A DNA stretch of 6,674 nucleotides from Actinomycetes bacterium (GTDB taxonomy: Bacteria > Actinomycetota > Acidimicrobiia > Acidimicrobiales > RAAP-2): the NCBI GenBank assembly GCA_021807655.1, contig JAKBCT010000049.1, forward strand, positions 1 through 6,674, in the 5' to 3' direction. Made by a program: the position numbers and the translations under genes. Of this stretch, positions 6,111 through 6,674 are shown in pieces. The stretch's first letter is position 1, and each line of letters opens with the position of its first letter. The notes below the pieces were generated by a model that saw only the letters and a list, made by a program, of their open reading frames with translations, was not told the DNA's origin and ran no database searches.

Positions 6111-6152
6111 TCGTGACCCTCGTCCGTGGTGCGCCGCGGACGAGGGTCACGA
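6111..6152 (+). terminator. Long perfect hairpin after the secreted-protein gene
   Basis: The arms TCGTGACCCTCGTCCG (6111-6126) and CGGACGAGGGTCACGA (6137-6152) are perfectly complementary over 16 bases. The pairing can extend by three more pairs, one of them a T-G wobble, to a TGCG tetraloop (6130-6133). It starts five bases after the stop codon. There is no T tract, as is common for terminators in high-GC actinobacteria. It probably ends the upstream transcript and isolates ectB. A different role, such as 3'-end stabilisation, is possible. Confidence 0.72.
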
Positions 6153-6228
6153 GGGTCCAGCGACGACCGGGACCATAGCGTCGTGTGGAGTCGTCGACGT
6201 TCGCGCCCGGCGTCGGCGCGTGCTACGG

Positions 6229-6262
6229 TTGACGACTCTTATCACGACTCGGTGATTACACT
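6229..6262 (+). promoter_or_regulatory. Possible ectB promoter/operator with dyad
   Basis: TTGACG (6229-6234) resembles a -35 box, and TACACT (6257-6262) resembles a -10 box, but they are 22 bases apart, which is too long for a normal pair. Between them lies the dyad ATCAC-N6-GTGAT (6241-6256). A dyad in this position is the size and kind of site bound by a dimeric repressor. Ectoine genes in several bacteria are controlled by MarR-type EctR proteins. The link here is inference. Confidence 0.3.
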
Positions 6263-6314
6263 CGAGTCCTCACGAATCTCGAGCTGCACGAGTACATCGA
6301 AGGCTCCCCGACCC

Positions 6315-6320
6315 AGAGGA
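6315..6320 (+). promoter_or_regulatory. Ribosome binding site of ectB
   Basis: AGAGGA lies seven bases before the ATG at 6328 and supports that start. Confidence 0.65.
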
Positions 6321-6327
6321 ATCAGAC

Positions 6328-6674
6328 ATGGACTTGTTCGAAACGCTCGAATCCAACGTTCGGTACTACTGTCGCCGCTGGCCGGCCGTCTTCGCCAGCG
6401 CGCGCGGTGCGATCATCACCGCCGAGGACGGCACGCAGTACCTCGACTTCTTCGCCGGGGCCGGGGCCCTCTCCTACGGACACAACAACCCGGTGCTCGT
6501 TGACGTCGCCATCGAACATCTGCGCGCGGGTCGGCTCACGCACAGTCTGGACACCTTCACCGTCGAGAAGCGACAGTTTCTCGAGGCGATGCAGCGCTAC
6601 GTACTGACCCCGCGCCAGCTGGACATGGTCGTCCAGACCGTCGGTCCGACCGGGGCCACCGCCGTCGAGGCCGC
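6328..6674 (+). CDS. ectB: L-2,4-diaminobutyrate--2-oxoglutarate transaminase (EctB), N-terminal part
   Basis: The first 115 codons are present; the window ends within the gene, so about 300 residues would be missing if it has normal family length. The product is a PLP-dependent class III aminotransferase. It makes L-2,4-diaminobutyrate from aspartate semialdehyde with glutamate, the first step of ectoine synthesis in the cytoplasm. Diagnostic segments in order are FETLESNVRYYCRRWPAVF (4-22), DGTQYLDFFAGAGALSYGHN (34-53), LTHSLDTFTVEKRQFLEA (70-87) and VGPTGATAVEA (105-115), which corresponds to the cofactor-binding GPTGTNAVEAA of known EctB. The ATG at 6328 gives the normal EctB N-terminus. 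ectA, which usually precedes ectB, is not directly upstream; the nearest upstream gene is the secreted-domain protein, separated by a strong hairpin. ectC and other pathway genes may lie beyond the window. Confidence 0.93.
   Translation, partial: MDLFETLESNVRYYCRRWPAVFASARGAIITAEDGTQYLDFFAGAGALSYGHNNPVLVDVAIEHLRAGRLTHSLDTFTVEKRQFLEAMQRYVLTPRQLDMVVQTVGPTGATAVEA

Noticed and set aside
4696..6150. 484-residue minus-strand ORF opposite the secreted protein
   Set aside because: It is an arginine/glycine/aspartate-rich shadow of a high-GC gene; the plus strand has a signal peptide, a ribosome binding site and conserved cysteine repeats.

Overview
This is a high-GC window of bacterial DNA. The gene style, a winged-helix regulator type common in actinobacteria, a secreted protein built of neocarzinostatin-like domains, and the start of an ectoine gene all suggest an actinobacterium. 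A salt- or desiccation-exposed Acidimicrobiia-like lineage is my guess. No ribosomal RNA or marker gene confirms this.

Left part (1-1740). A winged-helix regulator is cut by the left edge on the minus strand. A gene-free stretch follows, then a small membrane protein of the low-affinity iron permease family (531-950, +). Convergent to it, on the minus strand, is a compact alpha/beta hydrolase (1180-1740). A doubtful minus-strand ORF lies between them. From 1741 to 2066 there is a divergent intergenic region with nested inverted repeats that only vaguely resemble a tRNA.

Middle (2067-4508, +). This is the most unusual part. A 372-residue protein joins an N-terminal J domain (Hsp70 co-chaperone), a proline-rich linker, two membrane helices and a C-terminal Mrr-like PD-(D/E)xK nuclease domain. 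Two bases after its stop comes a 251-residue protein of unknown function, so the two are very likely co-transcribed. Next is a membrane-protein gene whose coding signal changes reading frame three times. It is either a decayed gene or a sequence carrying indel errors.

Right part (4660-6674, +). A secreted protein has a signal peptide and four tandem neocarzinostatin-like domains, each with four cysteines at matching positions. Domains 2 and 3 come from a recent internal duplication, and domain 4 is strongly basic. A long perfect hairpin follows its stop. The window ends inside ectB (diaminobutyrate transaminase of ectoine synthesis), which is preceded by a dyad that could be an operator but not by ectA.

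The genes do not form one pathway. The candidate for an undescribed system is the J-domain/membrane/nuclease protein with its tightly coupled unknown partner.
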